42,721 bases of DNA from positions 50,762 through 93,482 of the forward strand of contig NW_003546289.1 in NCBI RefSeq assembly GCF_000090795.2, in the 5' to 3' direction. The notes below the pieces were generated by a model that had not been told where the DNA came from, did no database searches, and saw nothing but the letters and a program-made list of their open reading frames with translations. The stretch is from Amphimedon queenslandica (Eukaryota > Porifera > Demospongiae > Haplosclerida > Niphatidae). Positions 1 to 11,256 of this stretch are shown here, in pieces. The position numbers were made by a program, and so were the translations under genes. Each line of letters starts with the position of its first letter. Within the stretch, counting starts at the first letter, position 1.

Positions 1-1028
1 AGTCATCCATAAATTGTAAATAATCCTAGCAGATTATGAACTGTCTTACTGCACCAGCTCAAGTTGGCAATTGGCAGGTATAGATTAGCCTCTTAAAGCT
101 AGAGAGAAGGGAATATGTTATTTCTATAATTGTAGGTATACTCAGAGAGTTATGTTGTTCTTGCTAATATTGAGCACACAGGACTGATCACACATGGGAG
201 ATATAGTCAGGAAGAAAACCTTATTAGGTACTATGTATCTTATATGATACCACAATATTTGTTTTGATGTAGTATAAATTTGTCCCTTTTTGGTGTATGT
301 GTGTATTGCTTGTTATAGCCATTGTAAAGCTACTGCATTATTTGTTTGCTTTGTGTTTGGTACATGTACATTCAAAAATGCCTTCATGACTGCTCACAAT
401 AGAGCATTGTCTAATAATGCTCATGACCATACAGCATGCATGAGATTGATAGTATTGTTTGCATAACATACACGTACAGTATAGTAAATGAATGCATGCC
501 CTCATGACTGCTTACAATAGAGCATTGTCTAATAATTATCGAAGCATGTTGAACTTGCATAGTATGAGAATGTATTTGTTATTATGTGTTAGATGACTAT
601 ACATGGATAATAGTATATGCATAATCAAATATATTGCCAAGAGCTAGTATATGAATATCCTGTTGCTCAGTGCTTATTTTGTCATTTACATAAAAAAGGA
701 TGGAGTGTATAGGACCTACTAAAAGTGCAACGAATAATCAACACTTCACGTGGCATGACTGTACTATTAATATTACTATAAGTGGAGAATTACATGTATA
801 TATGTGTAATTAGCTGAGTTTGAAGCTATTAGGAGTTAACTTTGGCTCAGTAAAGTGTGTTAATATTAAACCAAATGGTGGCAGGTGGGATTTGTGGCCA
901 AAATATTATGTACTGTACTAGTCCCTACTATTGTTATTATCAGTAGCATATCTTTTATTTCGGAATAAATCCTTATGTTTGTCACATTAATTAATTTTTT
1001 TAATTTTAGAACATTACTGATACCAACT
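1..1028. other. AT-rich non-coding stretch
   Basis: No credible coding frame on either strand. The one thing that stands out is a direct repeat of about 40 bp, at roughly 379-418 and 497-536, differing at only two or three positions and spaced 118 bp apart (shared core AGAGCATTGTCTAATAAT). Short ATG-initiated frames here lack splice context and have repeat-like composition. Confidence 0.6.
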
Positions 1029-1035
1029 GACAGTG

Positions 1036-1111
1036 GTTCAGGGTACAGGCACCCAAAGGCAAGACTCAGAAGGAAGCACGTTTGACCTTGGAAATGGATG
1101 TTGTTCACAAA
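1036..1111 (+). CDS. possible orphan coding exon
   Basis: Between an acceptor-like CTGACAG and a strong GTAAGT donor lies an open, charged segment of about 25 residues containing PKGKTQKEARLTLEMD. It ends in phase 2. A second acceptor followed by an open piece (DELVLYRLYVTTKE) occurs at about 1621, after a MITE at 1416-1593. I do not recognise the protein, and no start or terminal exon is evident in the window. It could be one or two exons of a gene that is otherwise lost, or a pseudogene fragment. The exon call rests only on splice signals and composition. Confidence 0.3.
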
Positions 1112-1415
1112 CTTAAGTAAGTCGTTTAATGTTATTCTACAAGTTCAGTATAGTTAGTTTATTTTGTGACCTCAAATTTTTATTGTAAAAATATTTGTTG
1201 GGATTTGCATGTATAGTGGTATTGAGCCTTGCAAGACACACCAACTAAACCAAACCATTGCTGTTATTGTAAGGCTCATTCATGCCCAATATACAGTACA
1301 TAGAGAATTCAAACTTGCAATGTGCATGTACATGTACTTTGTAGTAGGACAAATATTTGATATTTCTAAAATAGTTTAACGATAAATTTTTCATTCTAGA
1401 TATTAAGCTATCATG

Positions 1416-1593
1416 TAGTGCAAAATTTTGGAGGTAGTTTAATTTGGCAAATTAGGCGCTTTGATAGCCATTTGCCAAAATAAAAATCTGCCATTTTGAG
1501 CCCTTATGCATGTGCTCAACTACATGTGGCCACATTTTCGCAAAAAATTTTCAATTTTAGCAATTTAGCTCCCTCCAAAATTTTCCACTGTAC
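1416..1593. mobile_element. short MITE with imperfect terminal inverted repeats
   Basis: The left end reads AGTGCAAAATTTTGGAGG and the right end CCTCCAAAATTTTCCACT, an inverted pair of about 18 bp with one mismatch. Total length is about 180 bp and there is no coding capacity. The inner flanks (AATTTGGCAAATTA and TTTTAGCAATTTAGCT) continue the symmetry weakly. The superfamily is unknown. Confidence 0.6.
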
Positions 1594-1767
1594 AGTATTA
1601 AGTGCTAATTGTTAATTTAGGATGAGCTGGTGTTGTATCGTTTGTATGTGACTACTAAAGAAACTTCCCATTCCAACATACACTGATGAGGAATACCTAT
1701 ACTGTAAGTCATGCACTGACTTGTGGTACATGTACACACAATGAAACAGTATTAATACTAAATGTAT

Positions 1768-1815
1768 TGATGATACATGTACATGTACATGTAGATGTAC
1801 ATGTAGATGTAAAGT
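1768..1815. repeat. TACATG/TGTACA palindromic microsatellite
   Basis: A run of ACATGTACATGTA units. It is one of very many such tracts in the window; others are near 20060-20190, 28076-28140, 33030-33135, 39225-39285, 39460-39530 and 40200-40350. The unit is its own reverse complement, so it reads the same on both strands. Confidence 0.85.
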
Positions 1816-2076
1816 AGTTAGGTAGACTATCCCTCAGTAAATGGTATTCAAATACAGTACATATACATGTATGTATTTTGCTAATAGCCTGATGCATAGC
1901 AATAAATATTCCATTGGAGACACAAATTTGATAAATTAGGTTAAAAATATTATTAATAATAATACTTTAAGCACGACAACAACAATAATTACTAGTAACT
2001 ATTAATACATGTAAAATGTTATCAACAGTACATGATAATGATACAAGTTTGAAACAAGTTTTAATATTATTTTAGT

Positions 2077-2721
2077 CTAAAATAAGTTTAGACTAAAGAG
2101 TGATGGTGGTGGCCTCAGTAAGCGTCTGTGATAATGACAGTAATTATTGTGAGATGGACCCATTCTTATCTCATAGGTAGTCCAGACTGGACCACTGCCT
2201 GTCTTGGGCTTTGCTTTGACTTTCTCTTCTTTAGTTTCATCTTCCTTTACTGTCTCACTCCCTTCAGCAGTGACTCCTTTTTCATTGGGTGTGGCTCCTT
2301 CTCCTCCAGTTGTTGTTTCCTCTTGTTCAGTCTCCTCTTCTCCTTCTTTCTTGTCTGTCTCTTCTTTATCAAGTACGCTCTGAAGTGGATTCACTAGTGC
2401 TTCAAATAGATCTAAAAGTGGGTGTGTCTTATTTCGACCTCCTGAGGAAGAACTGGGAGGGGGTTCCACCAAACGAGCCGTCAACCTCCAGACTCCGCCC
2501 GAGGGTATCTCAGCTATAGCTGTGGTCACCTCTTCATCAGAGGAGAGGGTGATAATGTCCCCATCAGTGTCTCTATAGAAGAGCCTCAGTGTAGGAGCAC
2601 TGGATTCATTTAGTCCAGGGAATAGAGAGATGATACTCTGTAAGAGACCATCATAAGTGATGTCTTCCTGGACTTGTGTCCTTCTTGTCTCTCCATTAAA
2701 GTGAATCTTTAGACTAGGCAT
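2077..2721 (-). CDS. PB1-domain protein, single exon
   Basis: This is a 214-residue uninterrupted frame. Residues 1-86 form a PB1 domain: a basic start with Lys5 and Arg13-Arg14, and an acidic OPCA-type motif at about 49-66 (YRDTDGDIITLSSDEEV), so both interaction faces seem present. From about residue 88 the chain is low complexity: a Ser/Gly spacer, a short hydrophobic segment (LLDLFEALVNPLQSVL), then a Glu/Lys/Thr-rich tail. PB1 domains mediate head-to-tail heterodimerisation, as in p62/SQSTM1, NBR1, MEKK and aPKC. There is no ZZ, UBA or kinase domain here, so it is a PB1-only adaptor. The start is the ATG immediately before the conserved beta strand. The last 30 or so residues are atypical and could be intronic read-through. 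The PB1 call is strong; function is inferred. Confidence 0.8.
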   Translation of the reverse strand: MPSLKIHFNGETRRTQVQEDITYDGLLQSIISLFPGLNESSAPTLRLFYRDTDGDIITLSSDEEVTTAIAEIPSGGVWRLTARLVEPPPSSSSGGRNKTHPLLDLFEALVNPLQSVLDKEETDKKEGEEETEQEETTTGGEGATPNEKGVTAEGSETVKEDETKEEKVKAKPKTGSGPVWTTYEIRMGPSHNNYCHYHRRLLRPPPSLFSLNLF

Positions 2722-3068
2722 CTTCTTTATTTCTTTTGGTAATGAAGTTTCCTTAAGTTCCTCTTGTGATTATTTTCACTTGTTTTGTTCTAAGTTTGGT
2801 TCACTTTGCTCTCTCTGTTTTATAGTCAGTGAGTTTTATTTCTAGACTATTTGTAAAGTTTCTAGGTTAATCTACCAGTGACATTATGCTCTCATGTATA
2901 CATGTAGATTAGTGTAGGATAGAGTCTTCTAGAATATTCAGTGCTAGGAAACATTGAAGATACACTAATGCATTTGTGTAAGAAAGGTTCTAGATTATTC
3001 TACACTACAGTGGCTCATGAATATCATTATCTATTTCCTTGACAGTGTGTGTGTGTGTGTGTTTGTGT

Positions 3069-3355
3069 TTCGACCTAACCCCCGGGCTATGTCTCAGGAC
3101 CCAGCTACCATAACCATAGCCTAGCGCTGGGCTTGCATCTCGATTGAAAGTACTGGCATCTTCAAAGCTCAACGCATCCATTGACTTAAGAGTCGAAATT
3201 AACAGAGTATGGGGTTTCCCTTCTATTTGAAAATATGCTTACTGGGCAAGGGACAGACAGTCTGGCCTTGAGAACCAGAAATGGCGGGTTAAAGATCTTT
3301 TATGGAGCCCCAACTCTCTCCGCACTGTCTGAGCCTCACTCAGCTATTGGTTTAA
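3069..3355. repeat. GC-richer island, possible interspersed repeat
   Basis: Roughly 290 bp with clearly higher GC than its surroundings (for example CCCCCGGGC and CCTAGCGCTGGGC), flanked by a GTGTGTGTGTTTGTGTTT tract. No open frame of note and no terminal inverted repeats found. It may be a SINE or a retroelement tail, or a fragment of a foreign or older sequence. I did not find a second copy in the window. Confidence 0.35.
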
Positions 3356-3624
3356 CTGATAAGGTGTTTGTGTAACTGAACTCTATGTTAACTATTGCTA
3401 TGAACACAGTTATAGTTTATGTTACATATAAAGGACACTGTATGCTACACGTACTTTGTTTATACAGTTAATTTTTGATTGTAAATTCTTTTAAAACACA
3501 TGACTTACAGGGAATGCTGTCTTTCTTTACTGCCATCACACAACTAGATGCTGCCATGCTTTTTAAATTGGTACTTAAATATTCATGTACATGTAGGTGG
3601 GTATTTAAATCATTAATTAATTTT

Positions 3625-3680
3625 CGTGTGTGTGTGTGTGTGCGTATGTGCGTATGTGCGTATGTGTGTATGTGTGTGTT
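3625..3680. repeat. (GT)n / (CGTATGTG)n microsatellite
   Basis: A pure GT run passes into three octamer units of the type TGCGTATG and then TGTGTATG. Simple-sequence origin. Confidence 0.9.
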
Positions 3681-4109
3681 TACAGTACACATACATGCAC
3701 ACACACTAGTGAGTATACACAAAGCATGGCTTGCAATTAGTCATACATTTATAGTAGATGTGCATCTACATGTACATGCATGAACAATGTTTAAAGGATG
3801 CTATATCATCATTACAATTGTGAATACAAAATTATAAAAAAATTCAGGGTTGAGGTCTAGCACTTTTTAATTCAAGCATAAGTACAAGGATTTGCATATA
3901 ATTTTTGGCTTAAATCATATGTACAAGCTCTTTGGTATTGCTTAAGCATATCTAACATCATTGCTTAATGATAATTTTAAGTATCATTTAATTGGTTTAT
4001 GTTACTTAAAATTTAGTCATGAATATTTTTTTTACATATTTACAGTACAAAAGAAACTTTACAGTGCATCTAGGTTTCCCACAAAGCATGCTACTTGTAA
4101 GTGAGCTAA

Positions 4110-4500
4110 ACAGCATACTTCATGAGTTGACAAGCACTACAATACAGTACATGTACTTGTACATGGCATTCTGAGTAACTTCAAAAATTTATAGAAAATT
4201 CAAATTTGAGGGAGATCAGCTTTAAGTTAATTTGCAGCTCAAGAACATGTATTTAAACATAGTGAATTTTCTCTTCTAACCATTTTGAAGAAATTTGGAA
4301 GGCCTTTGTTCATTGGTCCAATTTGTTAGCAACTTAAAAATTCATTAAAAATCCAAATTTGATCTGAATCAACTCAATGTTGATATGCAGATAAGGAACA
4401 TCTATACATGTACATGTACCTATATGTATCGTAAAAATGTCATATTCATTTTTGAAGAAATTTGGCCTCAGACCATTTTGCTAGTTTTTAAAATGCTTAT
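4110..4500 (+). repeat. dispersed AT-rich repeat family, copies
   Basis: Contains the phrases GTGAGCTAAACAGCATAC, AATTCATTAAAAATCCAAA and GATCTGAATCAACTCAATG followed by a gene-free AT-rich tail. The same phrases, in the same order, recur at about 5915-6110, 18275-18620, 23550-23640, 24765-25020 and 32590-32720. They recur in reverse orientation at about 4680-4760, 9780-10030, 25400-25530 and 30180-30350. Copies are diverged, with no clear ends. Confidence 0.6.
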
Positions 4501-5358
4501 AACTCAAAAAGTAATTGTTGGAACCAGCTCAAAATATTGATACATGTATGCATCAAAAGCTTCAATCTTGTACTATGAATGTATTAGTAAATATTTTTAT
4601 TAGCACATACCCAAGGCTATAGCTCATGGTTTTTCCCAAAATCACTCCAAATTTTTTGATAAAATTTTGTGGCACATATTGATGTCCTTATGCTATGTAG
4701 CAAGCTTGAATTGATTCCGACTTCAACTTTTTTTAAGTTATGGCCATTTTAAATATTCATGATTTATTGTTTAAATCTCTTTTTTTAGAAACTAAATCAC
4801 TGGCTTTAGAATGATACTCAAGAAACCTGACAAAGTCAGTATTTACGCATATTAAACTACATGTACACTATATACGTAAATGTAATGTACATGTGCTATT
4901 TATTTATTTATGCATGCATGTACATGTAGCTTGCAAGTTCGGATTGTGGCAACAAGTTTTATAAAGAAAATGTCGAGATATTGTATTTTCATGAACTAAA
5001 AGAGATCAACACTCTTATTCAAAGAATTAAAGTAATAAAACAACAATTGTTTTAATTTTCTGATATTTTAGATTTTTATCCATTTTCCCATCTCTCCCTC
5101 TCTTTACAGGAAATTATGATAAATTAACTGGAGAACAGTAACCATGGTTGGGCCATAGCTAAGCTTCGTGTCCCCCCCCCACTGGGTGGAGTCTCTTCAC
5201 CGTGGGCTATACTGGCCAATGGGTGGCTGATGGGAGCAATTTTTATAATGACAATAGTGGCTATTATAGCATGTAAGAGTAAAAAATGCATGTACAAGTA
5301 TTATTTTATTATTATTATTGCATATACACAGGTGTATATCAGATCCATAGTCCCTTAC

Positions 5359-5481
5359 CATGGTCCCCTGACACTGGTACCAGTTGCTGGGTCTTTGGTC
5401 GGGTTTCATTCTTTCAGTTTCGCTCTTTTCTTTTGCAGCTAATACTTTCTTCTGGAGGTACTTTGGCATCAATAACATCAT
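5359..5481 (-). CDS. possible first exon of a small unrecognised gene
   Basis: A 41-codon open segment begins with two candidate starts (ATG ATG at 5481, or a third ATG 9 nt on giving MPKYLQKKVLAAKEK) and ends exactly at a consensus donor GTAAGG. The composition is strongly charged and protein-like (KSETERMKPDQRPSNWYQ). I could not identify a convincing second exon; a Pro-rich stretch at about 5190-5230 is possible. Could be a real small nuclear or cytosolic protein or a fragment. Confidence 0.35.
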
Positions 5482-6137
5482 AATTTTTGAGTTTGATCCA
5501 AGAAATCATCTCAACATTTAAAAATAGTTCGCAGTAAGGAAAACATGCACACAGATCAAATTAATCCAAATTTAGCAAGTTTTGAACTTCATTCATTTAT
5601 CCCTTAATAATATTTATTAATAATATTTATTCTAGTGTTTTAAAATTCCTTTACAAATTTACTAGCTGAACTAGTATATTGAAACTCAATATTTTTTGAA
5701 GGTGGCATCGTTTATGGGCATTTTTGGAGTTCCAGATTATTATTATTTTTATTTGCCAATCTGGCTACATGTACACATACATATACCTTATTACGTTGGT
5801 CCTGTCTCTATGCAGGTAGTCTGGCTAATCCTCTTCTGATTACCGGTACCATTGTTATACTGAAGGTCACACTGGTGGCTTTTTAAGGAAGTTGTAAGTG
5901 GATGTGGTCAGTAGGTGTGCAAATTTGTAAAAAATCCAATTTTAATTGGAATCAGCTCAAACTTTCTACACAGCATTAGAACATGTACAATGAATCAGGA
6001 AAAAGTAGAAAATTAAGAATTCTCATCTATTGATTTTTGGTGAAATTTGATCTTTGACTGCAACTTTAAAAATTTATAAAAATTCAATTTTGGGAAATTT
6101 CTTACCCAACATTCATCCACTCTGTTTCCTTTAGGTA

Positions 6138-7802
6138 AGGATTCTATTCCTGTATTATGATGTCTCATTTCCTGATTTCTGGATACTCAATTCTCTTGCT
6201 ATTGTGTTACTAGACATGCGATACTTTATCTGTTATCCTGTGTATGGCCAGAATGCTAGCTACCACCGGTAAACCATACAGTTAATATATATTATTATGA
6301 TAATACATTAGGATACAGTACTTGCATGTAACAAATATCATGACTAACTAGCTATCAATTTATCCATGCAGTCAAAATTGATTCCACGCAAGATTTTACC
6401 TTATAACAATGCATGTACACATGTATAGTAGTATTCAATTTTTCTTGTTTACATGTATGTATTCCTCCATATAGAATCATTAGTTAAGTGTGGTATCATA
6501 ATTATACTAAACTGTGAGATCATTTGTTGCTATGCTTCCTGCATAGACATTATGGTAGCACTAGGGAGGCTTTCCCTCATCTAATGCTGGAATACAATCA
6601 ACTTCTTAGTAGTAGCTGCTCTGAAAGGTTACATAAAGAGAGAGAGAGTGGGGCAATATTTTTTAGTTCTACTACTTCCTTTTTGGAGCATTAATTTCAT
6701 TGTTTTTGTGGCTCTGTGAACATAAATAATGAAAGTTTTGCTTGCAAACTATGTCAATTTGTACATAACTGTGTGCATGTACAATGTGCATTTACATGTA
6801 TCTCATTAAGGATGCTCCTATCCAATCTGGTTTCCATTACTTCTTTCTAGCCTGTTGATTATCTCTGCACTCATTAGATGCTACACTTATGCTTGGGACA
6901 TCAAAATAGACTGGGTTCTATTTGAAGGTGGCTACTTCACTAGAAGAGAGAGAATATATCCTTATAAGGTATGGCGTTTGGTTATTGGGCGTGGCTAGTG
7001 TTACCATTTTGATTATAGGTGTCGTACATTTTAGTGATGATAGGGTACCTGTTGTTAAGGTGGGTATGGACACTCACTATATCAGTGGGGGAGGGTGGAC
7101 TAGGTGTTCTTAATTATAACATATTTAAGACTGTTCTGTTCTGGAGGTAGCTATATTTTGGTAAGACACAAGTTTTTGAGAAGTACTTTAAAATGTAAAA
7201 TTTATTTGCTATTTATTATCATTTTTAGTCATTCTATTTAGAACTTTATTTGTCTTGAAAATGAACACTTAAACAATTGTGGTCAGTTCAGTGCTGTCAG
7301 AACATTAGTATGCAACCAATCACTGCTAATGAAGTTGAAGGAGTAGATATACTGAAGAGAAGGGACCTCTAAGAACACTTAAACATCATGCCTCAGAAAT
7401 ACTTGTAATAACAGACTAGCATCCATTGGTAATGGCCGTTAGACAACAGTCAAGTGGTGAACTTGGTCAACATTTTTAAATATCCAGAGCCACTCGATGG
7501 CTGTCTGTACCAAGTCAAGATCAGTTATCAAGTGTTCCTAGTGTGACTCCATCAACTGATATACTGACAACAGGTTCAGCTAGGAAGAGGAGTATACTGT
7601 TGCTGGTTTGTTGGTTAAAGTGAATGAGTTACAGTATATAACTAATGGATCATCAGTGGATGAGCCAGTCACTGATAGTGATATTAATGTTGCTTTATGT
7701 TCCAGGAGTGAGAGGAGGGAGAGTGAAGAAGGAGAAGGAGGTCATAGGACACTGCAGGTTGGGTTTGTAATACCCACAGTCATACCAGAGACTATACTAT
7801 AA
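6138..7802 (+). pseudogene. XPR1-like: XPR1-like (EXS family) phosphate exporter, decayed
   Basis: XPR1 is the plasma-membrane phosphate exporter with an N-terminal SPX and a C-terminal EXS domain. Here only EXS pieces remain. 6138-6271 is an open exon with SFPDFW and LLDMRYFICY. 6539-6650 holds REAFPHL, then a frame change into NAGIQST with stops. 6851-6968 holds CYTYAWDIKIDW and RRERIYPYK, ending at a GT. About 7235-7300 holds ENEHLNNCG. The Ser/Glu-rich tail lies at about 7440-7802. The conserved segment expected between the first two blocks is absent, and several frame breaks and in-frame stops separate the blocks. No SPX domain is visible upstream. Order and strand are those of one ancestral gene. 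I infer a pseudogene; some blocks could still be spliced into a transcript. Identity is from EXS family knowledge. Confidence 0.75.
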
Positions 7803-8159
7803 ATAATAATAATGATACTTTAATAGTAATGTATGTGAGTTATTTTGAATTTGTAATTAACTAATCCATGCATTATACTTATAGTTTTACTTTATGTATT
7901 TCCATTATAAATTGGATTATATAAATCTAGAGTAGTAGTAGTAAAATAGGGCTTGTTGAAGTTGTTGTCCTGGTGACAGGTGTTCCATTCCTTGTCTGTG
8001 AATATTTCAAGGAATATTCTTACAGTATATATATAGAGTATCAACAATGACAGATATAGTGATGAATGCCACAAATGTATAAGAGTCATTTAATGACAGA
8101 AAGCACTAAATTCTCCCTACATACTGAGGAAAACATCTATTTAATGACATTTTTTACAG

Positions 8160-8550
8160 AACCCTGACACTGACCCTCTCAGATGTAATGGCTGCTGGTG
8201 AGGACAATAATGATTATGTTATACCAGATAAGAAAGAAGACATCTTGGATGCTCTTCATTCGTTGCACTCAAGTGGTTTGATCAGTGTTCAAAAGTGAAA
8301 ACAAGGTACCATGGGCTGTTGTGAATAAGAGTATACTGCTAACTGAGTTGGATGGGATTCTCTTTGCTCCAAAGACATTCAAAGAACATGTTGGCACTGC
8401 TAGCAATACTGGTATTGTTAGTGTGTCAGGTCTGACTAGACTCTTCCCTGAATATGATCCTGATATGTTGATCTGTTTCCTGAAGAACATGGAACTCTGT
8501 CAAGAATTGAATCCATCTTTTCTGAAAATTATGAACTTAATAGATACACT
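8160..8550 (+). pseudogene. Roc-COR gene fragment (copy of part of the 13.7-16.9 kb gene)
   Basis: The translated segment closely matches about residues 505-625 of the ankyrin-Roc-COR-Death protein encoded on the other strand at 13730-16893. Shared runs include LFAPK.FKEH, ASNTGIVSVSGL and YDPDMLICFLKNMELCQE. A two-base deletion at about 8288 shifts the frame relative to the parent: the stretch before (DALHSLHSSGLI) and the stretch after are in different frames. The similarity stops abruptly near 8550, and the sequence then passes into XPR1-like tail sequence. It is a partial copy without start, ankyrin, P-loop or Death domain. It lies in opposite orientation to the parent, 6 kb away. Confidence 0.85.
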
Positions 8551-8584
8551 GCAAGACTATATATTTGTTTCTATGCTTTTTGCC

Positions 8585-9115
8585 TGGTGGAGTTTGCTCA
8601 GTTTATTTGTGAATTTTTGGTGTTTTATTTGGACTTTTCCCATTATGAAAATGAGTACTCGAACAATTGCTGTTAGTTCTGTGCCGTCAGAGACATTAAC
8701 GTGCGTCCAATTACTGTTGATGAAGTGGAATTAAGGATAGACAGTGAAAAAAAGGGACCTCACAGACCTCACACTTCAGAGATACTAGGAATAACAGATC
8801 AACATTTGTCAGTAACAGTCACAAAATGACAGGCAAGCAGTGAACTTGGCCAGCATCCAGAGCCACTGCATCTGTACCAAAATCAAGATCAGTCTAAGAA
8901 AAGCACAAATATGTCTCCCTCAACCGATAAACTTACAACAGGTACAACTAGGAAAAGGAAGTATACTATTGCTGGCTTATTAGGTGGAGTGACTCAGCTA
9001 TGAATCAGTCACTGATAGTGATATTAATGTTCATTATGTTCTAGTATTGAGAGGAAGGAGTCATAGGACACAGGCTGGGTTTGTAATACCAGTGATACCA
9101 GAGACAATACTGTAA
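8585..9115 (+). pseudogene. XPR1-like: second copy of the XPR1-like C-terminal region
   Basis: This copy repeats the end of the 6138-7802 locus. It includes the final membrane-proximal stretch (VEFAQFICEF), then YENEYSNNC followed by an in-frame TAG, then VRDINVRPITVDE and the hydrophilic tail. It closes with nearly the same last 60 bases as copy one (ACCAGAGAC.ATACT.TAAATAATAA). The conserved-Cys region reads Cys-Cys-stop where the family has Cys-Gly-Glu/Gln. The part after the stop is better preserved than in copy one, so the two copies broke independently. Neither is likely to encode a transporter. Confidence 0.75.
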
Positions 9116-11256
9116 ATAATAATAAGTTAATGATACTTTAGTTATAATGTATCTCAATTATACTATGAATGTACATTATCTTAATAATTCCATATATTTC
9201 CAAAGTTTTTAATAGTACTTTGAATCAATTAAAAATAAGGGAGCCGTAGGGGGGGCTTATTTGTTTCATTGAAAATAATATAATGTGTGTGCATTATTTT
9301 GAATTTTAATTGATTCATGTATCATTATTTTACTTTATGTATTTTCCTTATGAATCTAGTTATGTAAATTATTGCATGTACGTGTAACTCCCTAACTGTT
9401 AATTGCTGTACATTACTGGTCAAAATAATTGAGTGGCACATTTAGCTGTTCTACATTGTAGTAATTTCTTTTATACTATTGGATTGACATGTATGACAAA
9501 AGTGCTTCAATAAGGTACAAGATATGTATTTGTAATTGTATTGAGGAATGACTAAGATTATTATGATCTCAGCAATACATAGTTTCTGAGCCCAGAGGAG
9601 AGAAAGGGTTTTCCCCAAAATTTTGGTATAGTGCTCAGCTAAGCTCATGAGGCTGTTTAGCATACCCACTGTGGGCATGCTAAACAGCCTCGGCACTAGA
9701 GTTTTATAGAAAACCCCGATTCATGTATTAATTTTTGTCAAAAATGGCAAGGAGAATTTTTCTAATTTTTCTATTATGTACTATGCATGTTTTGATGTTG
9801 TGTATAAATCAAGTTTAAGCTGATTCTTATCAAAATTAAAATTTTTATAAATTTTTAAACTTGTTTGAAATGTGGCCCAAGACATGGGCTATAGTACACG
9901 ATCTCGTGCCAAATTTGATCAAAAACAGCTAAAAAAGAATTCTTTATTTTATATAATTTTGTCTAATGCATTCATGTTCTGATGTTGTATGTCTAGCAAG
10001 TCAAATTTTTATTTTTTAATGAATTTTAAAAGTTACTTTCAAAGCAATGCACTATAGGTCAGCCCAATCATGAAGAGTGCTGTAAATCCAAACCCACACC
10101 TAAGCATAGTCAGCATACATTGTACTCCTATTCATTTTTTAACTTACAATGTGAGTATATACACTGGACCACTGGACAAACCCTGCACATGATGGACACA
10201 TTTTTATGCAACATCTTTGCAAGAGTCACTGTTGAGTAGTCACTAGATGTAAGATGTGTACAATGCATTAAAATAGAATAAAAGTGAGCACTGAGCTTAC
10301 ATATTTCATTTCAGTACCTTTGTTAAGCCTGAATTCTGTTTTCTATTTTTAAAATGTATGCACTGATTGAATGATTGCAAATTTTGCTCACTCAGCAACT
10401 GCCGTTGTCACGCCCCTCCTGCTAAAAAGGTCATGTTGCCCATGCATTGCATAACTCCTTGTAACTCTTGAATCTGGAACTTGAACTCAGCAGCAATCTA
10501 ACTATTGGGATTTGGGACAGCTAATACCATTTGTCAGATTAGCCAGACTAAGCCAGTAAGTACTGTTTTGTCATTTTGTGAACTAAAATTAAGTTGTTTT
10601 ATGTCTAAATTCTGCCTCCATGGCATGCATGTATTGCATGGCTTTAAATGCTGTCTCAGTCTACACCCTTTATCCTACATTTAGGGTGGACAATGCATGT
10701 TGGGGTTTATGAGCTAGCGTAGTAAATTAATATTTATTAAACTACTTCTGAATAATTCTTAATGATTATAAATGAGGTTTCAATGCAAAATAACACTAAT
10801 TAACCACTTGTCAGTTGTCATAACTATGTTTTCATGAATATGTTTAAAACAGATAAATACCTTGTAAACTTCAGGCTTTGCCCTCATTTTTTCAGATGTG
10901 ATAAACACCTCATACGAGGTGTCTATTCATTATTTATTGCCTGTATAAATTAATTAAAAAATGCAAATTATTGCGCTATTACAAGATATAGTGGTTAGGA
11001 AATGAGAAACTATGAATCATGTTGTGAAATGGCACTGTGTATAACTAGAATATTTGGAGTGTTAAAGTTTGATGGGATTGATTCTAAAAGAGGATGAAGG
11101 TTGCAACATGGCAACAGCTTGAGCCCTATCAAATTGGAGCCGGATTGATGCAAATATGGCATCTTGCCAAATAAACTCACCTCCACAATTTTAGCTCAGT
11201 ATACAGTATATTGCATTTGATTTGATATAGTTTTATTTTTGCTCTACTAGGCCTCA
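9116..11256. other. intergenic, repeats and a long hairpin
   Basis: No gene is supported. Contents: reverse-orientation copies of the dispersed AT-rich family (about 9720-10080), the palindrome at 9649-9691, and a smaller inverted pair at about 10907-10924 (ACACCTC/GAGGTGT). A frame at 9451-9696 (minus) is only chance openness across the palindrome. Confidence 0.6.
9649..9691. repeat. 43-bp near-perfect palindrome
   Basis: Two 21-bp arms around a single T at 9670, with one mismatch (A9664/C9676). Each arm carries TGCTAAACAGCCTC or its complement. The arm resembles GTGAGCTAAACAGCATAC of the dispersed repeat family (about 4100 and 18275), so the palindrome may be two inverted copies of a repeat end. 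It could extrude a cruciform or fold as RNA. Confidence 0.8.

Larger units (their letters stand above)
2722..5358. other. intergenic, repeat-rich
   Basis: No gene is supported. The stretch holds a relatively GC-rich segment at 3069-3355, a GT/CGTATGTG microsatellite at 3625-3680, copies of the dispersed AT-rich repeat family at about 4110-4500 and 4600-4760, and TACATG tracts. The frames reading through the GT microsatellite are repeat artefacts. Confidence 0.6.

Noticed and set aside
2128..2519. Open frames on plus over the PB1 gene
   Set aside because: They are antisense shadows of the PB1 gene's acidic and Ser-rich codons, with Phe/Leu/Ser-biased translations.
3468..3783. Two frames of 84 and 102 residues
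   Set aside because: They read through the GT microsatellite and TACATG tracts; the His/Thr or Cys/Val runs are repeat translations.
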